Assembly: GCA_964035575.1 (NCBI GenBank)
Contig: OZ037845.1
Location: forward strand, 1,364,001-1,428,000
DNA from: Rhynchopus sp. YZ270_cl-10
Lineage: Eukaryota; Euglenozoa; Diplonemea; Diplonemida; Diplonemidae
Reading direction: 5' to 3'
Length of the DNA: 64,000 bases
The notes under the pieces are model-generated. The model saw nothing but the letters and a program-made list of their open reading frames with translations, was not told the DNA's origin and did not search any database. This document shows, one piece after another, positions 41,769 through 53,546 of this stretch; position 1 is the stretch's first letter, and each line of letters starts with the position of its first letter. A program made the position numbers and the translations under genes.

Positions 41769-41812
41769 ATGACTAATCACAGAGAGGTTTAGGTTCATTT
41801 TATGAACTTCTC
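41769..41812 (+). ncRNA. Family-1 hairpin, copy E
   Basis: GACTAATCACAGAGAGGTTTAG; five of six stem pairs hold. Tail GTTCATTTTATGAACTTC. Confidence 0.3.
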
Positions 41813-42273
41813 TTTAGTTTCGCCTGCTACACATTTTTGTCGATGACTCAAAATTAAACCCCCCCCCCCTCATTGTTTTAGTTTGGAATTTCCACTCCTT
41901 TTCACCCCCCTTTTAAAAATAGCTGATGCGATTTGCAAGGATTTTTGAAGATTTGAGCTCCCCCCCTTTTGTTGTCTACAACACTAATAAAAAACAGAGC
42001 ACAAAGCATTTTCAAACTACCCCTTTTTTTGTTGTTTTTGTATGACTATGCACAGTGCTGTATTTTCATATATTTCAAGCTTTCCTTTTTTGTTCTTTTT
42101 TGTTCTTTTTTGTTCTCTTTTTTTTTACAACAAAACATAATCCAGACGTGTGTACCCCTTTTTCTTTTTTTCTGTGCTGTATTTCATTGGTCCCCCCCTC
42201 CCCCAGCGAAGTCCACAGATTATGGGAGCTGGCATATATACCTCCAGCCGGTTCCCTCTCCCGAACACTCTAG

Positions 42274-42478
42274 GCATACACTCGATGCGAGTCGCATGCG
42301 AGAATCATTATCGCACTATCGTACACCATTCTTGCACCATTATCGCATGCGATAATCATTATCGCTCACGTAGAAGGATTTTTGGTCGTGCGAGAGTGAG
42401 CGATAATTGTGCGATAATTTTTCGCCAGACCAGAATTGTGCGAGGATGCGAGAATGCGACTCTCATCGGGGTGTATGT
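42274..42478. mobile_element. CTAG-family element E2 (left arm)
   Basis: Ends GCATACACTCGATGCGAGTC and (diverged) complement, flanked by CTAG. Subterminal repeats of ATTATCGCA type. 205 bp. Mirror copy at 49083-49287. Confidence 0.75.
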
Positions 42479-42512
42479 CTAGGGGAGGGTTCGATAACCC
42501 CACGGAGTGTCA

Positions 42513-42542
42513 GTGCTCTGCGTCCCAGAGGCGTTTTGCACT
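42513..42542 (+). ncRNA. Family-2 hairpin, copy 4 (in palindrome arm)
   Basis: GTGC-tct-GCG-tcccagag-GCG-tttt-GCAC. Follows GTTCGATAACCCC, as the sequence after the 38.6-kb MITE also does. Confidence 0.3.
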
Positions 42543-42690
42543 GTCAACTTTACTCTACTTTTTTTTTTGTGTGAAAAATCGTCTTATGTCTAGATGTATG
42601 TGGGGAAGAAAAAAAAACTTTCCCACACACAGCACCATGATACTCTTTACCTTTCCCCATATCCATCCCCCCGATTCCCCCCCCCCCTAG

Positions 42691-43896
42691 GGCCAGCGAC
42701 TCCGCCGTTTTAACGTGGGAGCCAATGTCGCTTTAACCTGTTACGGTACTTCTGGCCATTTCCAGGCCACCTCTGGTCGGAAAACCCCCCAGAACTGGGT
42801 CAGAAACACCCTGTGACCCGAAAATTCATGATTAGGGCGACCCAGAATATGCTAAAATGCGAAAAAATAGTGAAAAAGTGGCTTTTTGACGGTTTTGGCC
42901 ATGTTGGGTAAAATGGCCATTTTTTGAGAAAAAAACCAAAAAAACAGCAAAATTTCGACATCATGACGGCTGCTTGGGCACAAAACTACCCCAGGGATGT
43001 CCCGTGAGTCCATTCCGACCTGTTTTGGACACTTTCGGTACTTTTTTTGGCCGTTTTTTGGTGTTTTTGTGGTAAAAAACGTCCTATGATAGTCCTATAC
43101 TAATCGCAAGACGCCATTTGTCCCACAGTCTGGGCCAATATGGGGGCCCACAAATGGGTAAAAACCCCCGAAAAAGCACTCCAGGAACCCAGATAGTTCC
43201 AAATATCCACCAGACACCCACCCAAACACCGCAGAAACACCACAGAAAATCGTCTTGAAAAACACACTTTTTTCAAAAAGGTCATTATGGAGCCTGTCTG
43301 ACAACCTTTTTGAAAAAAGTGTGTTTTTTAAGACAACTTTCTGTGGTGTTTCTGCGGTGTTTGGGTGGGTGTCTGGTGGATATTTGGAACTATCTGGGTT
43401 CCTGGAGTGCTTTTTCGGGGGTTTTTACCCATTTGTGGGCCCCCATATTGGCCCAGACTGTGGGACAAATGGCGTCTTGCGATTAGTATAGGACTATCAT
43501 AGGACGTTTTTTACCACAAAAACACCAAAAAACGGCCAAAAAAAGTACCGAAAGTGTCCAAAACAGGTCGGAATGGACTCACGGGACATCCCTGGGGTAG
43601 TTTTGTGCCCAAGCAGCCGTCATGATGTCGAAATTTTGCTGTTTTTTTGGTTTTTTTCTCAAAAAATGGCCATTTTACCCAACATGGCCAAAACCGTCAA
43701 AAAGCCACTTTTTCACTATTTTTTCGCATTTTAGCATATTCTGGGTCGCCCTAATCATGAATTTTCGGGTCACAGGGTGTTTCTGACCCAGTTCTGGGGG
43801 GTTTTCCGACCAGAGGTGGCTTGGAAATGGCCAGAAATGCCGTAACAGGTTAAAGCGACACAATTTTACTAGGGAGTCGCTCCCCCTACCCCCCCC
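42691..43896. mobile_element. Palindromic unit Q (1,206 bp) between CTAG sites
   Basis: Two ~580-bp inverted halves meet near 43290 (AAACACACTTTTTTC...). CTAG flanks both ends (42687-42690 and 43897-43900). An inverted copy Q' of the same length is at 47665-48870. A diverged relative is at 30660-31828. No coding capacity. Confidence 0.75.
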
Positions 43897-44071
43897 CTAG
43901 GCATACATAGCGTGCGAACGGCTCATTCGCATCATTCGCATCCTGTTCGCATTGGGTATTCGCATCCTGTTCGCATTGGCCAATGCGAACAGGATGCGAA
44001 TGACATACGAATAACATTTATTATGGGGTGGCGACAGGCAAGTTCTCATTTTTTGGTCAATTTCCGCACTA

Positions 44072-44645
44072 CACAGTACACACAATACACAGTATACACA
44101 GTATACACAGTATACACAGTATACACAGTATACACAGTATACACAGTATACACAGTATACACAGTATACACAGTATACACAGTATACACAGTATACACAG
44201 TATACACAGTATACACAGTATACACAGTATACACAGTATACACAGTATACACAGTATACACAGTATACACAGTATACACAGTATACACAGTATACACAGT
44301 ATACACAGTATACACAGTATACACAGTATACACAGTATACACAGTATACACAGTATACACAGTATACACAGTATACACAGTATACACAGTATACACAGTA
44401 TACACAGTATACACAGTATACACAGTATACACAGTATACACAGTATACACAGTATACACAGTATACACAGTATACACAGTATACACAGTATACACAGTAT
44501 ACACAGTATACACAGTATACACAGTATACACAGTATACACAGTATACACAGTATACACAGTATACACAGTATACACAGTACACACAGAATACACAGTATA
44601 CACAGTATACACAGTATACACAGTGTACACAGTATACACAGTATA
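44072..44645. repeat. 9-bp minisatellite (ACAGTATAC)n, ~60 copies
   Basis: Very regular 9-bp unit with few variants (ACAGTACAC near both ends, ACAGAATAC and ACAGTGTAC near the right end). Open in several frames on both strands, which yields false 200-250-codon frames. Preceded by TTTTTTGGTCAATTTCCGCA, also found beside the array at 55958. Confidence 0.95.
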
Positions 44646-45047
44646 CCATAGCTGATAAGCTAATAAAGCCTAATAGGATATTAGCCTATTTAAGCCTTAT
44701 AGAATAGGCTAATGAAACTGGAATAGGCTAATATTTTATTAGCCTATTCCAGTCCTTCCCAGCTACCACTGGTGGTACGGTGGTAGCTGGCTTAACCCGT
44801 TAAACAAATCCGAAAAATCCAAAATTTAAGGCCAACTCCGTTACAGACACAACACAACTTATTTCTCTTGTGTTTTTCACTGATGAGCGTGAGTGAGGTG
44901 TATGTTACAGCACCGACTGCAGCCTACGTCTAAGATGGCATATAATAGGCTATTAGCCCAATATTAGCCTATTATAAGACATACTGTGGGTGTTATAACG
45001 TTATCGATAACGTTATAACAAGTGTTATTTTGGAATAACGTTATTCA

Positions 45048-46214
45048 GCAGTACAGTACAGTACAGTACAGTACAGTACAGTACAGTACAGTACAGTACA
45101 GTACAGTACAGTACAGTACAGTACAGTACAGTACAGTACAGTACAGTACAGTACAGTACAGTACAGTACAGTACAGTACAGTACAGTACAGTACAGTACA
45201 GTACAGTACAGTACAGTACAGTACAGTACAGTACAGTACAGTACAGTACAGTACAGTACAGTACAGTACAGTACAGTACAGTACAGTACAGTACAGTACA
45301 GTACAGTACAGTACAGTACAGTACAGTACAGTACAGTACAGTACAGTACAGTACAGTACAGTACAGTACAGTACAGTACAGTACAGTACAGTACAGTACA
45401 GTACAGTACAGTACAGTACAGTACAGTACAGTACAGTACAGTACAGTACAGTACAGTACAGTACAGTACAGTACAGTACAGTACAGTACAGTACAGTACA
45501 GTACAGTACAGTACAGTACAGTACAGTACAGTACAGTACAGTACAGTACAGTACAGTACAGTACAGTACAGTACAGTACAGTACAGTACAGTACAGTACA
45601 GTACAGTACAGTACAGTACAGTACAGTACAGTACAGTACAGTACAGTACAGTACAGTACAGTACAGTACAGTACAGTACAGTACAGTACAGTACAGTACA
45701 GTACAGTACAGTACAGTACAGTACAGTACAGTACAGTACAGTACAGTACAGTACAGTACAGTACAGTACAGTACAGTACAGTACAGTACAGTACAGTACA
45801 GTACAGTACAGTACAGTACAGTACAGTACAGTACAGTACAGTACAGTACAGTACAGTACAGTACAGTACAGTACAGTACAGTACAGTACAGTACAGTACA
45901 GTACAGTACAGTACAGTACAGTACAGTACAGTACAGTACAGTACAGTACAGTACAGTACAGTACAGTACAGTACAGTACAGTACAGTACAGTACAGTACA
46001 GTACAGTACAGTACAGTACAGTACAGTACAGTACAGTACAGTACAGTACAGTACAGTACAGTACAGTACAGTACAGTACAGTACAGTACAGTACAGTACA
46101 GTACAGTACAGTACAGTACAGTACAGTACAGTACAGTACAGTACAGTACAGTACAGTACAGTACAGTACAGTACAGTACAGTACAGTACAGTACAGTACA
46201 GTACAGTACAGTAC
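45048..46214. repeat. 5-bp satellite (GTACA)n, ~233 copies
   Basis: 1,167 bp without a visible interruption. Three frames on the + strand repeat as five-residue units, giving spurious frames of 400-470 codons. Confidence 0.98.
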
Positions 46215-46547
46215 CCCTGCTAACGACCCACCCAGAGTGGGACAAAAAAAGCTCATCCCAAAATATGCCGATCACAAAAAAATCACAAAAAACCCCGATA
46301 ATCCAACAATCACACACCCACAGAATTCACACACTACTATAACATTCGCACTACGTTCGCATCATTCGCACTATGTTCGCACTGTGTTCGCATCGTTCGC
46401 ATCATTCGCACATGCGAATATAGTGCGAATATAGTGCGAATGATGCGAATGATGCGAACGACAATGCGAATGAATGCGAACAGGATGCGAATGCATTCGC
46501 ACATGCGAATATATGCGAATGGTCATTCGCACGCTATGTATGCCTAG

Positions 46548-47660
46548 GGGGAGCCACGTATAAGGAAATCCTTAAGGATTTGCTGTCCGAAACCCATTTT
46601 TTTGAAATTTGGGTGAAGAAACCCACTAAAACGGGCGTACCTGGCCGCAAATCGCCCTGGGGATCACCCATATATCCCAATAAACCACCTGACGACCTTC
46701 ACAGAGCATTTCTTGTCTCAAAAAAATCGATTTTTTGTGAAAAAACACCCCAAAATTGCGTAACGCTTGCGTAACGCTTAGTGACCAAAATTTAGCACTT
46801 GCCAAGAAATTTCTCCAATCAGACAAAAATCCTTCTAAACACCCGAAAAACACCTCAGTCCACATCCGCTGGGGTCCCAGGGTGGAAATGTATAGTTTTT
46901 GCAGCTTTTAGGGGTCCTGGGAGGGTCCCAGGCGTATTCATGAGGGACGGAACCGCTTATAATGCCCGAAATTACCTCTTTTTTAGGGTGCTTTTTCACC
47001 TTAAAAATTCAAAAAAAAGTGCTCAGACAATCCACAAAATACCCCATTTTGGGACAAGTGGGACAAAAGTGGGACACGGGGTTATTTTGGGCAAAATAGC
47101 CCAAAAAGTGATCGCAAATATGATTCCCCACCCCGCAGGGGGCCTGGCGAGTAGTTCCGAGGGGGTTTTTACACTTCTGTGATTGTCTGAGCACTTTTTT
47201 TTGAATTTTTAAGGTGAAAAAGCACCCTAAAAAAGAGGTAATTTCGGGCATTATAAGCGGTTCCGTCCCTCATGAATACGCCTGGGACCCTCCCAGGACC
47301 CCTAAAAGCTGCAAAAACTATACATTTCCACCCTGGGACCCCAGCGGATGTGGACTGAGGTGTTGGTGTTTAGAAGGATTTTTGTCTGATTGGAGAAATT
47401 TCTTGGCAAGTGCTAAATTTTGGTCACTAAGCGTTACGCAAGCGTTACGCAATTTTGGGGTGTTTTTTCACAAAAAATCGATTTTTTTGAGACAAGAAAT
47501 GCTCTGTGAAGGTCGTCAGGTGGTTTATTGGGATATATGGGTGATCCCCAGGGCGATTTGCGGCCAGGTACGCCCGTTTTAGTGGGTTTCTTCACCCAAA
47601 TTTCAAAAAAATGGGTTTCGGACAGCAAATCCTTAAGGATTTCCTTATACGTGGCTCCCC
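46548..47660. mobile_element. Palindromic unit P (1,113 bp) between CTAG sites
   Basis: Inverted halves of ~480 bp start GGGGAGCCACGTATAAGG and meet near 47100. CTAG at 46544-46547 and 47661-47664. It sits at the symmetry centre of the large palindrome once E3 is set aside. No coding capacity. Confidence 0.8.
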
Positions 47661-47664
47661 CTAG

Positions 47665-48870
47665 GGGGGGGGTAGGGGGAGCGACTCCCTAGTAAAATTG
47701 TGTCGCTTTAACCTGTTACGGCATTTCTGGCCATTTCCAAGCCACCTCTGGTCGGAAAACCCCCCAGAACTGGGTCAGAAACACCCTGTGACCCGAAAAT
47801 TCATGATTAGGGCGACCCAGAATATGCTAAAATGCGAAAAAATAGTGAAAAAGTGGCTTTTTGACGGTTTTGGCCATGTTGGGTAAAATGGCCATTTTTT
47901 GAGAAAAAAACCAAAAAAACAGCAAAATTTCGACATCATGACGGCTGCTTGGGCACAAAACTACCCCAGGGATGTCCCGTGAGTCCATTCCGACCTGTTT
48001 TGGACACTTTCGGTACTTTTTTTGGCCGTTTTTTGGTGTTTTTGTGGTAAAAAACGTCCTATGATAGTCCTATACTAATCGCAAGACGCCATTTGTCCCA
48101 CAGTCTGGGCCAATATGGGGGCCCACAAATGGGTAAAAACCCCCGAAAAAGCACTCCAGGAACCCAGATAGTTCCAAATATCCACCAGACACCCACCCAA
48201 ACACCGCAGAAACACCACAGAAAGTTGTCTTAAAAAACACACTTTTTTCAAAAAGGTTGTCAGACAGGCTCCATAATGACCTTTTTGAAAAAAGTGTGTT
48301 TTTCAAGACGATTTTCTGTGGTGTTTCTGCGGTGTTTGGGTGGGTGTCTGGTGGATATTTGGAACTATCTGGGTTCCTGGAGTGCTTTTTCGGGGGTTTT
48401 TACCCATTTGTGGGCCCCCATATTGGCCCAGACTGTGGGACAAATGGCGTCTTGCGATTAGTATAGGACTATCATAGGACGTTTTTTACCACAAAAACAC
48501 CAAAAAACGGCCAAAAAAAGTACCGAAAGTGTCCAAAACAGGTCGGAATGGACTCACGGGACATCCCTGGGGTAGTTTTGTGCCCAAGCAGCCGTCATGA
48601 TGTCGAAATTTTGCTGTTTTTTTGGTTTTTTTCTCAAAAAATGGCCATTTTACCCAACATGGCCAAAACCGTCAAAAAGCCACTTTTTCACTATTTTTTC
48701 GCATTTTAGCATATTCTGGGTCGCCCTAATCATGAATTTTCGGGTCACAGGGTGTTTCTGACCCAGTTCTGGGGGGTTTTCCGACCAGAGGTGGCCTGGA
48801 AATGGCCAGAAGTACCGTAACAGGTTAAAGCGACATTGGCTCCCACGTTAAAACGGCGGAGTCGCTGGCC
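47665..48870. mobile_element. Palindromic unit Q' (inverted copy of Q)
   Basis: Same length and apparently same sequence as 42691-43896 in opposite orientation; flanked by CTAG at 47661-47664 and 48871-48874. Confidence 0.75.
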
Positions 48871-49082
48871 CTAGGGGGGGGGGGAATCGGGGGGATGGAT
48901 ATGGGGAAAGGTAAAGAGTATCATGGTGCTGTGTGTGGGAAAGTTTTTTTTTCTTCCCCACATACATCTAGACATAAGACGATTTTTCACACAAAAAAAA
49001 AAGTAGAGTAAAGTTGACAGTGCAAAACGCCTCTGGGACGCAGAGCACTGACACTCCGTGGGGTTATCGAACCCTCCCCTAG

Positions 49083-49287
49083 ACATACACCCCGATGAGA
49101 GTCGCATTCTCGCATCCTCGCACAATTCTGGTCTGGCGAAAAATTATCGCACAATTATCGCTCACTCTCGCACGACCAAAAATCCTTCTACGTGAGCGAT
49201 AATGATTATCGCATGCGATAATGGTGCAAGAATGGTGTACGATAGTGCGATAATGATTCTCGCATGCGACTCGCATCGAGTGTATGC
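49083..49287. mobile_element. CTAG-family element E2' (right arm)
   Basis: Mirror copy of 42274-42478, again flanked by CTAG. Confidence 0.75.
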
Positions 49288-49740
49288 CTAGAGTGTTCGG
49301 GAGAGGGAACCGGCTGGAGGTATATATGCCAGCTCCCATAATCTGTGGACTTCGCTGGGGGAGGGGGGGACCAATGAAATACAGCACAGAAAAAAAGAAA
49401 AAGGGGTACACACGTCTGGATTATGTTTTGTTGTAAAAAAAAAGAGAACAAAAAAGAACAAAACTAAACATAACATTATACCAACTGATCTGTCTTTACT
49501 ACTCTACTACTATGTCTTTTTTCGTTGACCGCAGCCATTTAGGCTCTTTGCCTATGACGCACATGATAATGGATGAGGGGGAGGATTCAAAAGGAAAAAG
49601 CGTAAAGACAGATCTATCGTTGGTTTTAAATATGTTTAGTTTCCAATCACACTTCGTGTGTGCAAAAACTAAACATAACATTATACCAACTGATCTGTCT
49701 TTACTACTCTACTACTATGTCTTTTTTCGTTGACCGCAGC

Positions 49741-50449
49741 ATGACCCAAAGGGACCGCGCAGCGGAATAGTAGCATAGTACGGAGTTAAACGGGGAAGAA
49801 AAAAGGGGGGAAACGGTAGGAAAAGAAAGAAAAACGGTAAACACAGCACCGAGCAAGCCAGCACTCACAGAAAGAAATCGTGTTGATATCCATTCGCCGT
49901 CTCGAAGACAGTGGATAAGGGGGGGCCGTAAGCGCAAGGAGTGCCAAGCATAGTCAGCACACCCCATACAGGGGGACACATTTCAAACAAAAATAAAAGC
50001 GCATGGTGCACGAAGCAGAGTCAGTACCATCAAACGGGAGAGCAAAAAATATGAAAACGGTGTCAGTGATAAGCAGGGACTACAAAAACCAGCACGGGCG
50101 GACCCACCACCGAAACGACAATCTGGACCCACCACCGAAACGACAATCTTCCGCGAGAGTCGCCTCTCCAAACTACTGGGCAGCGGACGTTCGTGAAGCA
50201 GGGAGGCGTGGTACTAAAACATGTCCTCAACCGCGTATAGCGGGGCTCGTGGCCATCAGAACAACCCGCCCTTGGCAGGAAAATACCATGTACACAACGC
50301 AAGAAAACAGAACGCGCACGCACAATACGAGGACAAGCTCCTCAAAGAAAAACCAGTCGTCCCGCGACAGGCCCACACAGACCACCATTGAACCCTAGGT
50401 GATGAAAAAATAAAACAAACACTAAACACTCCTACGACGCACTGTGAGC
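49741..50449. other. Non-coding part of the DIRS-like element
   Basis: Lies between the B1 repeat and the tandem units. No supported frame on either strand. Confidence 0.4.
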
Positions 50450-51640
50450 GGGAAGGCAAACAATAAAATGCATGGGGCACTAAGCATAGTCAGCACGCAC
50501 CAGCGATGAAATGTTGATGAACAAGAAACACCCCTTCGTCGCTCCTCGAGCAGGAAGGTAAAATAAAATGCATGGGGCACCAAGCAGAGTCAGCACGCAC
50601 CAGCGATAAAGTGTTGATGAACATTGACACCCCTTCAGGGGAAAAAGTAAAAAGCACAAGGGGCACCAAGCAGAGTCAGCACGCTCCAAGCGAGAAAATG
50701 ATAACAATAACAAAACCCTTCGTCGCTCCGTGAGCGGGAAGGTAAAATAAAATGCATGGGGCACCAAGCAGAGTCAGCACGCACCAGCGATAAAGTGTTG
50801 ATGAACAATAAATACCCCTTCAGGGGAAAAGGTAAAAAGTACATGGGGCACTAAGCAGAGTCAGTACGCACCAGCGATAAAAGGTTGATGAACAATAAAC
50901 ACCCCTTCGTCGCTCCACGAGCAGGAAGGTAAAATAAAATGCATGGGGCACCAAGCAGAGTCAGCACGCACCAGCGATAAAGTGTTGATGAACAATAAAT
51001 ACCCCTTCAGGGGAAAAGGTAAAAAGTACATGGGGCACTAAGCAGAGTCAGTACGCACCAGCGATAAAATGTTGATGAACAATAAACACCCCTTCGTCGC
51101 TCCACGAGCAGGAAGGCAAAATAAAATACATGGGGCACCAAGCAGAGTCAGCACGCACCAGCGATAAAGTGTTGATGAACAATAAATACCCCTTCAGGGG
51201 AAAAGGTAAAAAGTACATGGGGCACTAAGCAGAGTCAGTACGCACCAGCGATAAAAGGTTGATGAACAATAAACACCCCTTCGTCGCTCCACGAGCAGGA
51301 AGGTAAAATAAAATGCATGGGGCACCAAGCAGAGTCAGCACGCACCAGCGATAAAGTGTAGATGAACATTGACACCCCTTCAGGGGAAAAAGTAAAAAGC
51401 ACAAGGGGCACCAAGCAGAGTCAGCACGCTCCAAGCGAGAAAATGATAACAATAACAAAACCCTTCGTCGCTCCGTGAGCGGGAAGGTAAAATAAAATGC
51501 ATGGGGCACCAAGCAGAGTCAGCACGCACCAGCGATAAAATGTTGATGAACAATAAACATCCCTTCGTCGCCCCATGGGCAAAATATAAAAACTCATGGG
51601 GCACTGAGCAAAGCCAGCACGCGCCATAACAAACAAAACA
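50450..51640. repeat. Tandem repeats downstream of the RT frame
   Basis: About ten units of ~115-120 bp, alternating between two subtypes: one with CCCCTTCGTCGCTCC and one with CCCCTTCAGGGG. Each ends in GGCAC(C/T)AAGCAGAGTCAG(C/T)ACGC. They lie 3' of the RT frame in sense orientation; the last unit overlaps the end of the frame's flank. Confidence 0.85.
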
Positions 51641-51641
51641 A

Positions 51642-53546
51642 TTATTGACAAAACATTGCCTCCACACTCTCGTATACTTTGAGCACAGGGGGGAGTGACA
51701 CCATCGTGGGGGCCACCGTCCCGCGAGTGAACTCGTCAGCACGTTGACTTAAAGTGTCCACCCACGTGGCGGATACACACATGTTTGCTGCCTTTGCAGT
51801 GTCAAAAATCGCACACAGCAGCTCGTTAGCTAGATAATTCTTGCTGTGACCTTTGTTTATAGCTGCCACTGCAGCGGCGTTGTCGACCTGAAGAGACACT
51901 TCATGATTAGGGTGGTTTGCGGCCGCTAACCGAACGGCTAGCCAAGCAGCGTATAGCTCTTTCAGGTATATGTGATGTTTCTCAGGATCTGGAAACACAC
52001 CCTGAACAACAGGTTCGAAAAACTCAGATTCTATTAAAGCAGCCCACTCGCGGTCCGAGGCATCTGACCAAGTCACCACGGTGGGTCTCTCTGGTTGGTC
52101 TACAATCCAGTCATTACAACGCATCACAGACACTATGCCTGTGAATTCTGAGATAACAGATGGGGGGATAAAAAGTTGAACATCCCACTTTTGTGGGTCA
52201 ATAGCAAGTAAAGACGCGGTACGCCGCAGAAAAGAAAGAGAATCACGGTAATAACACAAATTCCGTTTGGTACAATACAAAAACCACACGAAACCTCCCA
52301 ATACTTTGTAGAAATCCCGGGCAGTGCAGTCGTCTTTCAACACCGCACTGAGAACGGGGGATTCCACACACTTCTCAATCCAGTCAGGGGCAGCACGGTA
52401 CCGTCTTGGGGAACTCGCCAAGTCAAACTCCAGGCCCAAAGCGCAAAAGTTCGTCCTAGGCACTCCCTCTCCCTCGTCGTCATTCAGCTCGGCACCGACA
52501 CGTTCAGCGCGTCGGAGGAACGAAGAGTAGCGCCTCTCTGCCTCCTGCAAGGTATTGCCCACGACAAAGAAGTTGTCCACCCAAGGTATCCCTTCATCCT
52601 CTGGCAGCAACACCATAGCCGAGCGGTGCGCGATGCACGGCGCCCAACTCCACCCCATGCACAGCACGTTGAGCTTTGCCCTCACAAAGGGTCCGCGTGC
52701 ACCTGCCAGGTTCACTCCAAAGAAATCGTCCACACCATCTGCCAGCGGAAACTGGTAAAACCAGCTCCGCCCATCAGCTTGCACCACGTACGCACTGTCC
52801 AGAAACCTCTTCACTACCTTATGTATGGAAGGTAGATACATGGGAGGGGGGTCACGCATCAGGCGGTTCAGCTTCCGACCGTCGCAGACCAGCCTCAGTC
52901 CCCGCACCTTCTTCGGCACGGTGAAGGCGGGAAGTATCACCTTCTGCTCGCCAGACCGAGACATCACACCCCACTTCTGCAGCTTCCCCCAGTGGCGCAG
53001 CATATGCCTGGAAGTCCCTCTCTTTACCGGGACTGACGACTCCAGGACTTTTCGGCCCTCCTCGGTGAGGGCTGCCGTGAAGGCTTCGGGGGACCGGATC
53101 ACGTCGAGGACTCCTGTCAGAAGACCTTGAGAGTCCATCGCCGTTAGGGCATCCAGGTCCAACCTAGCACGGGAGATCTCCGCCAGCTCCCCCTCAGCGC
53201 GTTCGGCGGGAGCAGACACAAAGCGGCGATCCAAAACAATCGTTGCCTCCCCGTACAGGAGCACAACATCAGGCCCATCGTCCTCCTCCGTCCTCCTCGG
53301 GAGCGCGGGCGGTGGTGGAGGCGCGTACATCTTCGGCGGCGCTCCGAATGTCGGGAAAGCAGGACGCAATGGTGGTGCACGCGCTCTTCTCCAGCGTCGT
53401 ACCCACACACAGGGCCTCAAGCCACACTGCAGCGGAGGGTGCGTCAGCGAGGGCCCAACTGCTCCTGCGACGCACTGCACGACGGCAACCCGTGCTCCTC
53501 CTCGTCCCCTGCCACCCCGCGCACGAGTCCTACTCCTCCGTGCCAT
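51642..53546 (-). CDS. Reverse transcriptase-RNase H of the DIRS-like element
   Basis: One 634-codon frame. An N-terminal ~130 residues are basic and proline-rich. Residues ~190-400 carry the reverse transcriptase (TVPKKVRGLRLVCDGRKLN, the YVVQADGRSWFYQFPL strand-loop, and the WVDNFFVVGNT palm segment). Residues ~480-600 carry RNase H (VVTWSDAS, KELYAAWLAVRLA, LQVDNAAAVAAINKG and WVDTLSQRAD blocks). The RT-then-RNase H order without an integrase fits DIRS-order elements. The frame starts ~45 bp after the A1 repeat, so it is the first and only recognisable gene of the element. Confidence 0.85.
   Translation of the reverse strand: MARRSRTRARGGRGRGGARVAVVQCVAGAVGPSLTHPPLQCGLRPCVWVRRWRRARAPPLRPAFPTFGAPPKMYAPPPPPALPRRTEEDDGPDVVLLYGEATIVLDRRFVSAPAERAEGELAEISRARLDLDALTAMDSQGLLTGVLDVIRSPEAFTAALTEEGRKVLESSVPVKRGTSRHMLRHWGKLQKWGVMSRSGEQKVILPAFTVPKKVRGLRLVCDGRKLNRLMRDPPPMYLPSIHKVVKRFLDSAYVVQADGRSWFYQFPLADGVDDFFGVNLAGARGPFVRAKLNVLCMGWSWAPCIAHRSAMVLLPEDEGIPWVDNFFVVGNTLQEAERRYSSFLRRAERVGAELNDDEGEGVPRTNFCALGLEFDLASSPRRYRAAPDWIEKCVESPVLSAVLKDDCTARDFYKVLGGFVWFLYCTKRNLCYYRDSLSFLRRTASLLAIDPQKWDVQLFIPPSVISEFTGIVSVMRCNDWIVDQPERPTVVTWSDASDREWAALIESEFFEPVVQGVFPDPEKHHIYLKELYAAWLAVRLAAANHPNHEVSLQVDNAAAVAAINKGHSKNYLANELLCAIFDTAKAANMCVSATWVDTLSQRADEFTRGTVAPTMVSLPPVLKVYESVEAMFCQ

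Larger units (their letters stand above)
37511..41840. other. T-rich, apparently non-coding region with small hairpin families
   Basis: No gene is supported over 4.3 kb. The + strand is strongly T-rich and contains many T-run-AG stretches, a MITE, and two recurring hairpin families listed below. A 65-bp segment near 37778-37842 (GTGGAGATTGCACAA...) is repeated at 60449-60512. The lone piggyBac-like end is at 39966. Confidence 0.5.
43901..46543. mobile_element. CTAG-family element E3 (2,643 bp) carrying two giant tandem arrays
   Basis: Inverted ends GCATACATAGCGTGCGAACG-type, flanked by CTAG (43897-43900 and 46544-46547). Subterminal ATTCGCA/TGCGAAT repeats replace the ATTATCGCA repeats of E1/E2. 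Cargo: a 9-bp array, an AT-rich block with TAGCCTATT inverted repeats (44660-44760), the palindrome TAACGTTATCGATAACGTTA near 44998, and a 5-bp array. Confidence 0.8.

Noticed and set aside
42487-42500. GGTTCGATAACCCC as a possible tRNA T-arm
   Set aside because: No acceptor, D-arm or anticodon arm can be placed around it.
43095-43491. Repeated 60-78-codon frames in the palindrome and at 30.4-31.6 kb
   Set aside because: They occur in every Q-type unit, in both orientations and several frames, with no coding bias.
43912-44655. Long open frames on both strands (up to 250 codons) over the 9-bp array
   Set aside because: The repeat unit has no stop in these frames; the products are pure three-residue repeats.
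45022-46434. Frames of 400-470 codons over the (GTACA)n array
   Set aside because: Artefact of a stop-free 5-bp repeat, open on both strands.
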